From NCBI GenBank assembly GCA_020073445.1, contig JAIQFE010000001.1:434001-498000 (forward strand): a stretch of DNA of 64,000 nucleotides, in the 5' to 3' direction. This document shows, in pieces, positions 35,718 to 45,333 of the stretch (position 1 is its first letter; every line of letters begins with the position of its first letter). The translations under genes and the position numbers were made by a program. Source of the DNA: Terriglobia bacterium. Its GTDB lineage: Bacteria; Acidobacteriota; Terriglobia; Bryobacterales; Bryobacteraceae. The notes under the pieces were generated by a model that was given only the letters and a program-made list of their open reading frames with translations, had not been told where the DNA came from and made no database searches.

Positions 35718-38700
35718 ATGAGGAAGTTTCGACGCATCGCGCTTTGGACGCTCGGGGTCCTCGCCGCCCTGGTGGTTCTGGCCAGCATCGCGGGCGTGTT
35801 GATCGTCCGTAGCGACCGCTTTCACCAATACGTTCACCGGCGCATCGTGGAAGAGATTGAGCGCGCCACGGGCGGCCGCGTTGAGCTGGGCGGCTATTCG
35901 CTCGACTGGCACAATCTGACGGCGCAGGTGCAACAGCTGGTGATTCACGGCAAAGAATCAACGGTTGAGCCGCCGCTCCTGCAGGTAGGCTCGGCGACTC
36001 TGGGCTTGCGGATTATTTCGGTGCTGGAGAAGAAGATCGATCTCGCTTCGTTACGCATCGAGCGGCCGCAGGCGTATTTTGTGGTCTACCCCGACGGTTC
36101 CACCAACTTTCCCGGACCGCCCGGAAGGTCCGACAAGCTGTGGTCGGAAGAACTGCTGAATTTGAAGGTCGGCACGTATGAAGTCGTCGACGGGCAGGTG
36201 GAGTATGAAGGCGAGCGGATTCCCCTGCACTTGAAGGGCGAGCATCTGCGGGCGCGCATGAGTTACGAAGCGCAGACTCCTTCCTACCGCGGCGACGTTT
36301 CGACCGATAACCTGCAGGTAACAGCAGAGGGATACGGACCGATCGCCACCAGCATGAGCGCGACGTTCGCGCTCGAAAAGTCGCGCATTGTTCTTCCGCG
36401 AGTGCACGTGGCGACCAAAGAGTCCTCCGCGGATTTGAGTGGCACTCTGGAGGATCCCAGGTCGCCGCGGGGGACCCTTGCGATGAAAGTCACAGCGTCC
36501 GTGCGGGAAGCAGTGAGAATATTCAACCTGCCGATTGAACCCCTGGGATCCGCCTCGTTTGACGGCCAGGTGAACGTTGCGTTCGACCAACCCTTGACGT
36601 CGATCTTGCGCGGCCACGTGGTCGCGCGAGGTTTGGGCTATACGCAAGACCGCTTAAAGATTCAGGATGCGGACGTGCGCGCAGATCTGCAGCTGACGCG
36701 CGACCGGCTGACGTTGCGGCAGATGACGGGAACAGCACTCGGAGCAAACATCGCAGGCCAGGCGAATCTGGAGCACGGCCAGCAATTTCACGCGGAAGGC
36801 ACCATCGACAATCTGGACCTGCGCAGAGCCGCGGCGATATTCACGGATCGTCCCGTAGCCTGGAACGGCACGATGGCGGGAACCTTTTCCACCGACGTGA
36901 CGGTGGGCCAGCGGGACGCGATGGCTCGCGCCGCTCTCAGTATTACCCCTGCTGCCGGCGGAACGCCGCCTGCTAGTGGATCTCCGGTGGAGGGTCACCT
37001 CGATGCAACCTACGATCAGGCGAGCGGGACCGTAGCGCTCGGGTCATCTTCCTTCGCCACTCCGGCCACGCGCGTGGAAGTTTCCGGCACGCTGGGTCAG
37101 ATGCTGCAGGTGCGGCTGCGGTCGACCGATCTGAACGATCTTCTGCCGGCGCTCGCTATGGCGGAGGACAATCCGCCCTCCGATATTCCGTTGAAGCTGC
37201 GCAACGGCAGCGTCACCGCGGATGGATCCGTAACGGGTCCGTTAGAACAGCCGCGATTTGTGGGGCAGGTCACGGTCAGCAACGGGGTAATCCAGGGGCA
37301 CGGATTCGACCGGTTCACGGGCGAGATCGACGCAACACGCCAGGAAATCAGCGGGGCGCGGCTGACGGTTTCTCGCGGCGCGATGACCGCGTCTGGAGCC
37401 GTCACGCTGAAAGCCCGCGAGGGCAGTTTCGACGATCCGAGCGTGGCGGCGCAGTTCGATCTGAAGAATGCTTCGGTGGGCGAACTGGCTCGGGAAGCCG
37501 GCAGCACGGTGGAGATCCAGGGGACCGGCTCGGCCGGCGTGCACGTGGCGGGAACGCTCCGGCGCCCGGAAGTGGAACTGGCGCTCGACATCCAGAAGCC
37601 CGCGGCGTTTGGCGAGCAGCTCGATCGCCTGCGCGCCGACGCACGCTACCGGCTCGGCGAGCTGGACATCGCCAACGGGATCGCCAATGACGGGACGTCG
37701 GAACTGCGATTCAGCGGGAATTACCGGCATCCGGAAAACGATCTGAAATCGGGTGAGGTGAGCTTCGATGCGACCGCGCAGAGCGTGACAGCGTCGCGGA
37801 TCGAACGTATCGCCAAGCTTTCTCCGCCGGTGGACGGCCAATTGGCCGGACGGCTGAGCGGAACGGGACGGGTCGCCAACGGAAATTTCGAGCTCACGGC
37901 GGCGACTGTGGATCTCACCGCGAAGGGCATCACGGTGGATGAGGAGCCCATTGGCGATCTCGCCCTGATGGCCGAGACCACGGGCTCCGAAATGACCGTG
38001 AACGCCAGCGGCAATGTCCGGGAATCGAAGGTGGAGGCTAACGGAAAGTGGCGGCTTCAAGGCGATGCTCCGGGCGAGGCCACCGTGAAGTTTTCGCGCA
38101 TGAGCCTCGATTCCCTGCACGACCTTGCGATGCTTGGACGCAGGGAGGATCGTCCGGAGGCGCCGCCTTTCGAAGGATTTGTACAAGGCGGGGCCACGGT
38201 CACGCTGGCCCTGCAAAAGCCCGAAGCGTTTCACGCCAAGGTGACTCTGGACACCGTCCAGGTCAATCCGCGGCCGAGCCAGGTACTGCGGCTCGGCGTG
38301 CAGCAACAGGATGTGATTCTGAAGAATAGTCAACCGCTGGTCATGGATATCACTAGCGACCGCGCTCAAATCACCCCGGCGCAATTCACAGGGAGGAATA
38401 CGAACGTCTCGCTGGAAGGCGGGATACCGTTCAAGGGAACCGCCGGCGCCGATTTTTCCGTGCGCGGAGACATCGACCTTGTGATTCTGCAGCTCATCAA
38501 TCCGGATTTGGCGGCCAGAGGAGTCGCGAACCTGCAAGTATCGATTCGCGGGAATTTGCAGAATCCCAATATGAATGGCCGCTTGCAACTGACGAAGGCG
38601 TCTTTGTCCTACCGCGATCTGCCCTACGTGGTCGACAACGCCGCGGGATCGATCGCATTTGACCGGAATCGCGCCACCATCGAAAAGCTGACCGCGGAAA

Positions 38701-39758
38701 CCGGCGGCGGAACGATCACGTTCACGGGCAGCCTGGATTTCGGTGCGGCGCTCGAATCCGGAACCGCCTTGGTGTATCGCCTGCAAGCCGAAGCGCGGCG
38801 AGTGCGCGTGCCTTTGCCGCAGGACCTGCGCGTCACCTTCGACGCGAGCTTACGGCTGACCGGGGCCTCGGAAGCGAGCACGCTCTCCGGGTCGGTGACT
38901 CTCAACCGCGCTTCCTTCAATCCACGCAGCGACCTGGGTCAGTTACTGGCCCAAGCTTCCGGGCCGACGCCCGTGCCTACCGCGCCTAACGAGTACTTGC
39001 AGGGCATGCGGTTCGATGTGCGCATCGAAAGCGCTTCGAACTTCCAGGTAGAAACTTCGCTGACGCGCGACGTGGAAGCTGAAGTAGATTTGCGGCTGCG
39101 TGGGTCGCCCGTGCGGCCTGTGCTCCAGGGTACGGTTTCCATTAACCAGGGCGAGGTGCAAGTTTTCGGGACGAAGTACACCATCAATCGCGGCGATATC
39201 CGATTCCTGAATCCGGTGAAGATCGAGCCGACGGTCGACATGGATCTTGAGACCAAGCTCAGAGGCGTAACGGTAAACGTGACCCTTGCGGGACCACCCA
39301 GCAACCTCAAGATGAACTGGAGTTCTGATCCGCCTCTTCAGAAAGAGGAAATCATCGCCTTGCTGGCAACGGGGCGCGACCCGTCCAACCCGCTGAACCA
39401 GGCGGCTCCCGGCGTCGCCGGCGGCGGTTCGACAAACTTTGCGGCAGCCGGTACGGGTCTGGTGGGGCAGGCGCTCAACTCGCAGCTCAACAGCCGGTTT
39501 CAACGATTCTTCGGAGCCACCCGCGTGAAGATCGATCCGACGCTGACCGGCGTCGACAACCTTCCGCAAGCGCGCCTCACGTGGGAGCAGCAAGTATCGA
39601 AAGACGTGACGCTGACCTACATTACGAACCTGAACCGCACGCAGGAGCAACTGATACAGGTGCAGTGGGATCTGGATAGGAACTGGTCGGCGATCTTATT
39701 GCGGGATCCGAATGGGGAGTTCGGGATTGATTTTCAATTCCGGAAGCGATTCAAGTAA
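35718..39758 (+). CDS. tamB: TamB-like translocation and assembly protein
   Basis: 1346 residues. One N-terminal membrane anchor (RIALWTLGVLAALVVLASIAGVLIV) is followed by a long beta-rich periplasmic region of AsmA/TamB type (ELGGYSLDWHNLTAQVQQLVIHG, and many GxLRxP/GTLxxP turns). The C-terminal DUF490 domain runs from about 1000 to the end, with RGSPVRPVLQGTVSINQGEV, KMNWSSDPPLQKEEIIALLATGRD and DNLPQARLTWEQQVSKDVTLTY. TamB proteins form bridge-like grooves spanning the periplasm for lipid or barrel-protein delivery, working with TamA. Third gene of the 32048-39758 operon. Slightly longer than the 1259 residues of E. coli TamB. Confidence 0.92.
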   Translation: MRKFRRIALWTLGVLAALVVLASIAGVLIVRSDRFHQYVHRRIVEEIERATGGRVELGGYSLDWHNLTAQVQQLVIHGKESTVEPPLLQVGSATLGLRIISVLEKKIDLASLRIERPQAYFVVYPDGSTNFPGPPGRSDKLWSEELLNLKVGTYEVVDGQVEYEGERIPLHLKGEHLRARMSYEAQTPSYRGDVSTDNLQVTAEGYGPIATSMSATFALEKSRIVLPRVHVATKESSADLSGTLEDPRSPRGTLAMKVTASVREAVRIFNLPIEPLGSASFDGQVNVAFDQPLTSILRGHVVARGLGYTQDRLKIQDADVRADLQLTRDRLTLRQMTGTALGANIAGQANLEHGQQFHAEGTIDNLDLRRAAAIFTDRPVAWNGTMAGTFSTDVTVGQRDAMARAALSITPAAGGTPPASGSPVEGHLDATYDQASGTVALGSSSFATPATRVEVSGTLGQMLQVRLRSTDLNDLLPALAMAEDNPPSDIPLKLRNGSVTADGSVTGPLEQPRFVGQVTVSNGVIQGHGFDRFTGEIDATRQEISGARLTVSRGAMTASGAVTLKAREGSFDDPSVAAQFDLKNASVGELAREAGSTVEIQGTGSAGVHVAGTLRRPEVELALDIQKPAAFGEQLDRLRADARYRLGELDIANGIANDGTSELRFSGNYRHPENDLKSGEVSFDATAQSVTASRIERIAKLSPPVDGQLAGRLSGTGRVANGNFELTAATVDLTAKGITVDEEPIGDLALMAETTGSEMTVNASGNVRESKVEANGKWRLQGDAPGEATVKFSRMSLDSLHDLAMLGRREDRPEAPPFEGFVQGGATVTLALQKPEAFHAKVTLDTVQVNPRPSQVLRLGVQQQDVILKNSQPLVMDITSDRAQITPAQFTGRNTNVSLEGGIPFKGTAGADFSVRGDIDLVILQLINPDLAARGVANLQVSIRGNLQNPNMNGRLQLTKASLSYRDLPYVVDNAAGSIAFDRNRATIEKLTAETGGGTITFTGSLDFGAALESGTALVYRLQAEARRVRVPLPQDLRVTFDASLRLTGASEASTLSGSVTLNRASFNPRSDLGQLLAQASGPTPVPTAPNEYLQGMRFDVRIESASNFQVETSLTRDVEAEVDLRLRGSPVRPVLQGTVSINQGEVQVFGTKYTINRGDIRFLNPVKIEPTVDMDLETKLRGVTVNVTLAGPPSNLKMNWSSDPPLQKEEIIALLATGRDPSNPLNQAAPGVAGGGSTNFAAAGTGLVGQALNSQLNSRFQRFFGATRVKIDPTLTGVDNLPQARLTWEQQVSKDVTLTYITNLNRTQEQLIQVQWDLDRNWSAILLRDPNGEFGIDFQFRKRFK

Positions 39759-39762
39759 GCGG

Positions 39763-40512
39763 CTATTTGTAACCCAGATGCAAGGCCACTGCGCCGCCGG
39801 TCATGCGCTCGAATTCTACCCGCGAAAAGCCGGCCCGCCGCATCTCCTGAGCCAGTTGTTCCGCGCCAGGAAATTTCCGGATAGATTCAGGCAGGTATGA
39901 GTAGGCCTCGGGCGATCCCGAGACGAGTCCTCCGATCCGAGGAAGCACGCGCGTGGAGAAGAATCCGTATAAGGCTCTGAACGCGCTGTTGGTGGGCTGG
40001 GAGAACTCGAGAATCGCGGCCACTCCGCCAGGTTTCAGCACCCGCAGCATCTCTTCCAGGCCGTTCTGATAGTTCGCCAGGTTGCGGAAGCCGAACGCCA
40101 CTGTGATCAGGTCCAGCGAATCGCCCGCCAGCGGAAGCGCGAGCGCGTCGGCTTCAAATACCGGCGTGCGAAAGCCGCGAGCCTCACTTTTATGACGAGC
40201 CTCGATTTTGCGGCGCGCCTCCACGAGCATGGGATGGCAGAAATCGCTGGCGAGCACGGACCTGCCTGCACGGGACTCCAGCGCCAACGCGACGTCGCCC
40301 GTTCCGCAGCATAGGTCCAGCACTTGTGCGTCGGGACGATCCAGGACCTCCGATACGCGCGCGACGGTGCGGGCGCGCCAGCGCTTGTCGAGATTGAACG
40401 AGAGCAGGTGGTTCAGCAGGTCATAGCGCGGAGCGATGCGGCCAAACATCCCGCGGACCCACTGGGACGCCGCTTGCTCGCTGGTCGCACCTTGAGGTGT
40501 GGTGCCTGTCAT
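39763..40512 (-). CDS. ubiE: Demethylmenaquinone/ubiquinone methyltransferase
   Basis: 249 residues. C-methylates demethylmenaquinone (menE/ubiE family) in quinone synthesis. Family motifs: GMFGRIAPRYDLLNHLLSFNLDKRWR, VLDLCCGTGDVALALE (SAM motif I) and ITVAFGFRNLANYQNGLEEMLRVLKPGGVAAILEFSQP. The ending EFERMTGGAVALHLGYK is the UbiE/MenG C-terminus. The start overlaps the stop of aroB (TAATG), so aroB and ubiE are coupled. The function with menaquinone is most likely in this group, but ubiquinone cannot be excluded from sequence. Confidence 0.94.
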   Translation of the reverse strand: MTGTTPQGATSEQAASQWVRGMFGRIAPRYDLLNHLLSFNLDKRWRARTVARVSEVLDRPDAQVLDLCCGTGDVALALESRAGRSVLASDFCHPMLVEARRKIEARHKSEARGFRTPVFEADALALPLAGDSLDLITVAFGFRNLANYQNGLEEMLRVLKPGGVAAILEFSQPTNSAFRALYGFFSTRVLPRIGGLVSGSPEAYSYLPESIRKFPGAEQLAQEMRRAGFSRVEFERMTGGAVALHLGYK

Positions 40513-41600
40513 TAGAGAGCCGCTTGAATTGATTCCAGCACCAAGCGATCATCGACGCCGGAAACGATGGCCACGTCGCCGATCTTCACAGGCAGCACGA
40601 AGTGAACCTGGCCTTGGACCGTTTTCTTATCGCTGCGCAGGCGCGCGGCCAGCCGCTCTGCCTCGATTCCGTCGAGCCCGGGAATAGGACCATACTTGGC
40701 GACGACGTTATGGATGGAAGCGGCGTCGGAAGCATTCAGCCGTCCGGCTTTCTCCGCGAGGATGGTCGCGGCATGCATCCCCCAGGCGACGGCTTCGCCG
40801 TGCAGAAAACGTTCGTAGCGTGTCTCGGCTTCGAGTGCATGGCCGAAAGTATGTCCGAAGTTGAGGATGCGGCGAAGATCGCCCTCGCGCTCGTCGGCCG
40901 TAACCACTTCGGCCTTGATGCGCACGGCCGCGGCGATGATGCGCTCGAGCGTGGCGGGCTCCTGCGCCAGCACGGCAGGCGCGCACTGATCCATCACGTT
41001 GAACAGCTCGGCGTCGCGGATCACGCCGGCCTTGACGATTTCGTAGAGCCCGGCGCGGTACTCGCGGGGAGGCAAGGTCCGCAGAACCTCCGGATCGATG
41101 AGCACGGCCAGCGGCTGATGAAAGCTGCCCAGCAGGTTCTTGCCGGAGACCAGATTCACGCCGGTTTTGCCGCCGACCGCCGCATCCACCTGGGCCAACA
41201 GCGTGGTGGGAACCTGGATCACCGGAATGCCGCGCATGAAGACAGCCGCCAGGAATCCGGCGACGTCGCCGACGATGCCTCCGCCGAAAGCGATGATGAC
41301 GCTCGACCGGTCGCCGCCGGCTTCGATCATCTGTTCGGCCAGCGCTTCCAGTTGGGACAGGCGTTTGTTGGGCTCGCCGCCCGGAAAAAAAAGAACCTTG
41401 TGCTTGTGATCGGCTATAGCTTGGTGAAGAGTTTTGCCGTGCAGCTTGAATACGTCCGGCGTCGTGACGACGAACACCATGCCGGACCGCGGCGGCAGGA
41501 AGTCGCCAACGCGGGCCAGCGAGCCGCGCTCCACGATGGCGTCATAGGCTCGCTGCGGCGTCTCCACGCGAAAGCTGGGCATATACGTTCGTTGTACCAT
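40512..41600 (-). CDS. aroB: 3-dehydroquinate synthase
   Basis: 362 residues from the ATG at 41600; an internal ATG at 41582 (MPSFRVETP) is an alternative. Converts DAHP to 3-dehydroquinate in the shikimate pathway using NAD and a metal. Signature: IAFGGGIVGDVAGFLAAVFMRGIPVIQVPTTLLAQVDAAVGGKTGVNLVSGKNLLGSFHQP, then EIVKAGVI, LNFGHTFGHALE and HGEAVAWGM (zinc His and Glu). It shares the CCATGG at its 5' end with the divergent antiporter gene, each start ATG covering the same palindrome. ubiE follows through TAATG. aroA lies at 21463. Confidence 0.95.
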   Translation of the reverse strand: MVQRTYMPSFRVETPQRAYDAIVERGSLARVGDFLPPRSGMVFVVTTPDVFKLHGKTLHQAIADHKHKVLFFPGGEPNKRLSQLEALAEQMIEAGGDRSSVIIAFGGGIVGDVAGFLAAVFMRGIPVIQVPTTLLAQVDAAVGGKTGVNLVSGKNLLGSFHQPLAVLIDPEVLRTLPPREYRAGLYEIVKAGVIRDAELFNVMDQCAPAVLAQEPATLERIIAAAVRIKAEVVTADEREGDLRRILNFGHTFGHALEAETRYERFLHGEAVAWGMHAATILAEKAGRLNASDAASIHNVVAKYGPIPGLDGIEAERLAARLRSDKKTVQGQVHFVLPVKIGDVAIVSGVDDRLVLESIQAAL

Positions 41601-42795
41601 GGGCCTGTTGACTCCACGGAAAACCCCTTCGTTTTTCCTGTTGCTCCTGTTGGCGGTGCCTCTGGCGGAGGTGCCACCCTCCACTCTGTTCTGGGCGGGT
41701 CCTGCGATTCTGGTGTCGGCGATCGCCATCGCCTGGGCGGCTGAGTCGGCGCAATTCTTCATCGCGCAAGGGTTCGCGTTGGCGATTCTCGCGTGGCTGC
41801 AAACACTGCCAGAGTTCGCCGTGGAAGCCGTGCTCGCCTGGCACCAGCAAGTCCAGTTTCTGCTAGCGAATCTCACGGGCGCATTGCGCCTGCTGACGGG
41901 CTTCGGCTGGCCGGTCATCTACTTCACTGCCGCGATGTTTCAACGCCGCCGCGGAGGCGCGCCGCTCAAGGTGATCCGCCTGCATGAGCACCACGCCGTG
42001 GAAGTAATGGGCCTGGCCGCGCCGCTGCTCTATATGGGCGCGATTGCATGGAAAGGATCCCTCACCATCTATGACAGCGCGGGGCTGATTCTGCTGTACA
42101 CGGCGTATCTGCTGATCTTGAGCCGCATGCCGCCCGAGGATCCCGAGACCATCGAAGACCTGGAGGCGATCCCGCGCAAAATCGTAACGTCGCCGCGCAT
42201 GCTGCGGATTGCGATCATCAGCGGCCTATTCTTAGCTGGAGGAATCCTGATTTACGTCGCCGCGGAGCCGTTTCTGGCGAGCCTGCTGGCACTTTCGGTC
42301 GCAGTCGGGATTCCGGCCTTCGTGTTCATCCAATGGGTGGCTCCCGTCGTCTCCGAGTTTCCCGAAATGGCATCGACGTTCTACTGGGCGCGTTCGGTGG
42401 ACCGCGCGCCGATGGCGCTGATGAACATGGTCTCGAGCAACATCAACCAGTGGACGCTTCTCACGGCCATGCTGCCCATCGTCTTGTCGATCAGCGTGGG
42501 CACGGTCACGCCGATCGTGTTCGACCCGGAGCAGCGGGTCGAGCTGCTGCTGACCTTGGGACAGGCCGTGGTCGGCATGACGTTCCTGATGAATATGCAA
42601 CTGGCCTGGTATGAGGCGGCCATCATGTTCGTGTTCTTCTGGATCCCGTTCGTCCATTCCTCCTGGGCGAAGCCGGTCACCATCCTGTATTTTGCGTGGG
42701 CCGGCGTGGAGTTGGTGCGCATGCTCGTGGGACATCGGCAGGTGCTTGCCCCGGGGCTATTTGTGCGTATCTGGAACGAGCACATCCGGCGCTAG
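41599..42795 (+). CDS. CaCA-superfamily cation/proton or sodium/calcium antiporter
   Basis: 398 residues, about ten membrane helices. Two alpha-repeat motifs face each other: FALAILAWLQTLPEFAVEAVLAW followed by LLANLTGALRLLTGFG (about 58-100), and IQWVAPVVSEFPEMASTFYWA followed by MALMNMVSSNINQWTLLTAML (about 235-300). Each has the PE and N residues of the ion-binding core. A cytoplasmic charged loop (RMPPEDPETIEDLEAIPRK) joins the halves. Direction and ion are unknown; it may exchange Ca2+ for H+ or Na+. The start shares the CCATGG with aroB. Confidence 0.78.
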   Translation: MGLLTPRKTPSFFLLLLLAVPLAEVPPSTLFWAGPAILVSAIAIAWAAESAQFFIAQGFALAILAWLQTLPEFAVEAVLAWHQQVQFLLANLTGALRLLTGFGWPVIYFTAAMFQRRRGGAPLKVIRLHEHHAVEVMGLAAPLLYMGAIAWKGSLTIYDSAGLILLYTAYLLILSRMPPEDPETIEDLEAIPRKIVTSPRMLRIAIISGLFLAGGILIYVAAEPFLASLLALSVAVGIPAFVFIQWVAPVVSEFPEMASTFYWARSVDRAPMALMNMVSSNINQWTLLTAMLPIVLSISVGTVTPIVFDPEQRVELLLTLGQAVVGMTFLMNMQLAWYEAAIMFVFFWIPFVHSSWAKPVTILYFAWAGVELVRMLVGHRQVLAPGLFVRIWNEHIRR

Positions 42796-42799
42796 CGCC

Positions 42800-43384
42800 T
42801 TACAGCGCCAGTTTCTGTTCCAGATCCCGCTTCACCCGCGGCCATTCCGAATCGAGAACGCTGAAGTAAACCGAGTCGCGAAGACGTCCGGTCCAGGTGA
42901 TCATGTGCTGCCGCAGCGTGCCTTCCTCGGTGGCGCCGATCCGGCGGATCGCGTTGCGGGAGCGCTGATTCAGAGAATCGGTCTTGAGCTCGACGCGAAT
43001 GCAGCCGAGCGTCTCGAAAGCGTGGCGGAGCATCAAGTATTTCGCCTCGGTGTTGACCGCCGTGCGCCGCCACGGTTGGGCGATCCACGTCGCGCCGATT
43101 TCGACACGCCGGTTCGCCAGGTCGATGTTCATGAAGCGTGTGCTGCCGACGACCTGTCCGTTCGGCGCATGCACGGTGACGAACGGCAACGCGCTCCCCG
43201 CCGCCTGGTGGTTCAGCGCAGTCTGAATGTAGTTGGCCATGTCCTCCGGCGTAACGACGCGATACGGGATCAGCTGCCAGAGTTCAGGATCGAGCCCTAC
43301 CGCGCACAGCGCCGCATGGTGGGTCTGTGCCAGAGGCTCCAGGCGGATGTGGCGGCCTTCCAGGGTGACCGGTGTCAGGTTCAA
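42800..43384 (-). CDS. GNAT family N-acetyltransferase (RimJ/RimL type)
   Basis: 194 residues, TTG start. The family pattern is clear: LEGRHIRLEPLAQTHHAALCA at the N-terminus, GSTRFMNIDLANRRVEIGATWIAQPWRRTAVNTEAKYLMLRHAF (strand 4 and acetyl-CoA site, Q/R-x-x-G/A-like PWRRTAVNTE), and CIRVELKTDSLNQRSRNAIRRIGATEEGTLRQH. Relatives acetylate ribosomal protein N-termini or small molecules. It is 4 bp from the convergent antiporter stop and 12 bp after the dienelactone hydrolase stop on the same strand, so possibly co-transcribed. Confidence 0.87.
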   Translation of the reverse strand: MNLTPVTLEGRHIRLEPLAQTHHAALCAVGLDPELWQLIPYRVVTPEDMANYIQTALNHQAAGSALPFVTVHAPNGQVVGSTRFMNIDLANRRVEIGATWIAQPWRRTAVNTEAKYLMLRHAFETLGCIRVELKTDSLNQRSRNAIRRIGATEEGTLRQHMITWTGRLRDSVYFSVLDSEWPRVKRDLEQKLAL

Positions 43385-43396
43385 ACGCCGGCCTGC

Positions 43397-44263
43397 CTAA
43401 ACACCCGCCCTTTTGAACCAGGCCAGCATCTTCTTCCAGGCGTCCTGCGCGTCGTCCTGTTTGTAGCTGGGGCGGTAGTCCGCATTGAAGCCGTGCTGCG
43501 CGTCCGGATACACGTTGATCTCTGAAAAGTCGTCGACGACTTTGAGAGCCCCGCGCATACGCTCGATGGATTCCAGGGGAATCCCCGTATCCTTGCCGCC
43601 GTAGAAGCCGATCACCGGAGCTTTCAGGACGGCGGCGTAATCAATCGGATTCCTGGGGGTCATGGCGTTCTTGTCGCCTTCCAGACGCCCGTACCAGGCC
43701 GCTCCCGCGACGAGCTTGGGATTGTGCGCGGCGTACAGCCACACGATGCGGCCGCCCCAGCAGAAGCCGGTGATGGCCAGCCGATCGCTGCTTCCGCTGT
43801 TCTTGGCGGCCCAGGCGACGGTAGAATCCAGGTCGCTCATCACCTGGCTGTCGGGCACCTTGGAAACCACCTTGTCGATGATCTCCTGAACATTCTCGAT
43901 CTTCGACACGTCGCCCTGGCGCGCGAACATCTCGGTGGCGACCGCCATGTAGCCGGACTTGGCCAGACGACGGCACAGGTCCTTGATGTGTTCGTGAACT
44001 CCGAAGATCTCCTGCACCACCAGGACCGTGGCGAACCGGCCGCTGCCGTTGGGACGGGCGCGATAGGCGGGAACTATCTTCCCGTCGGCCATGGGGATTT
44101 GAACCTCGCCGGCCAGGAGGCCTTTGGTATCCGTCGTAATGGTTTGCGCGGCAATGGGGTGCACCGCCAGGGCGAATCCCACAGCCAGCTTGCTCACCAG
44201 AAACTCTCGGCGGTTCTCCGGGAGAACGTCAGGGAGAAGGCTCTTGAGATCGGATGTAGCCAT
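43397..44263 (-). CDS. Tat-exported dienelactone hydrolase family protein
   Basis: 288 residues from the ATG at 44263. The N-terminus carries [25 protein letters not shown], a twin-arginine signal with hydrophobic core and AxA-type cleavage, so it is exported folded. The hydrolase fold has the nucleophile motif [14 protein letters not shown] (catalytic Cys), the Asp in YGGKDTGIP and the His in [12 protein letters not shown]: the complete Cys-Asp-His triad of dienelactone hydrolases. A longer frame from 44302 would push the Tat motif inside. The natural substrate is not known. Confidence 0.87.
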   Translation of the reverse strand: MATSDLKSLLPDVLPENRREFLVSKLAVGFALAVHPIAAQTITTDTKGLLAGEVQIPMADGKIVPAYRARPNGSGRFATVLVVQEIFGVHEHIKDLCRRLAKSGYMAVATEMFARQGDVSKIENVQEIIDKVVSKVPDSQVMSDLDSTVAWAAKNSGSSDRLAITGFCWGGRIVWLYAAHNPKLVAGAAWYGRLEGDKNAMTPRNPIDYAAVLKAPVIGFYGGKDTGIPLESIERMRGALKVVDDFSEINVYPDAQHGFNADYRPSYKQDDAQDAWKKMLAWFKRAGV

Positions 44264-44316
44264 GGCGTTATTGTACGTTAGCCGGAACGTTACAGACTGC
44301 ACGCTATTATGGATCT

Positions 44317-45333
44317 TTGGGAGAGCCGCAGTCTCAAAAGACCCGCTGGGTCATTCTTGCCCTGATCAACCTGGCTTCGCTCGGATGCCTGGTTTGGGCG
44401 CTCCACGACGTAAGGTTCGGCGACCTGAAAGACGATCTGGCCACCATCGACTACGGGTGGGTGGCGCTCGCCGGCGCCATCGAGTTGATGGTGTATCTAT
44501 TCCAGGCAGTACGATGGCGCCTGGTGTTGCGCCCCGTGGTACCGCTCAGCTTCCGTCAGGCCGTTCGCGCCATCTTCGTGGGACTCTTCACGAGTGAGGT
44601 CCTGCCGTTCCGGGGCGGCGAAGCCGTGCGCTGCTTCCTGGTGACTCGCTGGACGAAACTCCCCTTCTCCGTCTCCGTGGCGAGCGTGCTCATCGAGCGC
44701 GTGTTTGACGGACTGTGGTTGTGGCTCGGGCTTTGGCTGTCTTTGAAATACGTCGAGCTGCCGAAGCAGCTGGGGTACCTGAATGACGGTCTCGGCTTGT
44801 TCGTGCTGGGCGGAGCCGTAGTGCTGGGGTTGGCGCTATTTCGCCCGCGGCCGCCGCGATCCTCGCTTCGGCGTCCGGGCTGGCGGCATCATTTGGCTGT
44901 GTTGATGGACGATCTGGCCCTGATCGGCCATTCCCGTTATCTCTACCTCGCTCTGTTTCAGAGCGTCCCCTATCTGCTGTTGCAGGTGATCCCGATCTGG
45001 GCCGCATTCCAGGCGTACGGCTTCGACCTCGGACTCGGCGCGGCCTTCGCTCTGATGTTGATCCTGCGGCTATCGAGCATCGTTCCGCAAGCCCCGGCGA
45101 ACCTGGGCCTCTTCCAGATTCTGACCAAGGAGTTCCTGGAGCGGGCGTACAACGTCGATTCGTCGGAGGCGGCGCGATTCTCGCTGGTTTTGTGGGGCGT
45201 GATCAAGATTACGCCGTTGATCGCGGGATTCATCGCGCTGGCGATCACGGGCGCGAAAATCCGCGAACTACAGAAGGCCGCCGCAGCCGAGGGTCAGTCG
45301 GGCGGAGCGGTTCAGCCGGTGAGTTCCCGATAG
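44317..45333 (+). CDS. Lysylphosphatidylglycerol synthase TM-region/UPF0104 flippase-like protein
   Basis: 338 residues, TTG start. Seven to eight membrane helices with the family blocks [50 protein letters not shown] (G/F-x-x-E-x-x-P-x-R-x-G-E) and [25 protein letters not shown]. The domain is the membrane half of MprF-like enzymes without the aminoacyl-transferase domain; such proteins are thought to move lipids or glycolipids across the membrane. The end overlaps the stop of the convergent GT4 gene by 22 bp. Confidence 0.83.
   Translation: MGEPQSQKTRWVILALINLASLGCLVWALHDVRFGDLKDDLATIDYGWVALAGAIELMVYLFQAVRWRLVLRPVVPLSFRQAVRAIFVGLFTSEVLPFRGGEAVRCFLVTRWTKLPFSVSVASVLIERVFDGLWLWLGLWLSLKYVELPKQLGYLNDGLGLFVLGGAVVLGLALFRPRPPRSSLRRPGWRHHLAVLMDDLALIGHSRYLYLALFQSVPYLLLQVIPIWAAFQAYGFDLGLGAAFALMLILRLSSIVPQAPANLGLFQILTKEFLERAYNVDSSEAARFSLVLWGVIKITPLIAGFIALAITGAKIRELQKAAAAEGQSGGAVQPVSSR

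Noticed and set aside
37242-38786. Long open frame antisense to tamB (514 codons), and similar frames opposite aroB (40602-41744) and the UDP-sugar dehydrogenase (61577-63400).
   Set aside because: High GC and strong codon bias in the true genes leave antisense frames open; the sense proteins match known families and the antisense ones have no domain or signal.
41599-41605. CCATGG as an NcoI-type cloning scar.
   Set aside because: The flanking genes read naturally through the site and nothing else suggests vector sequence.
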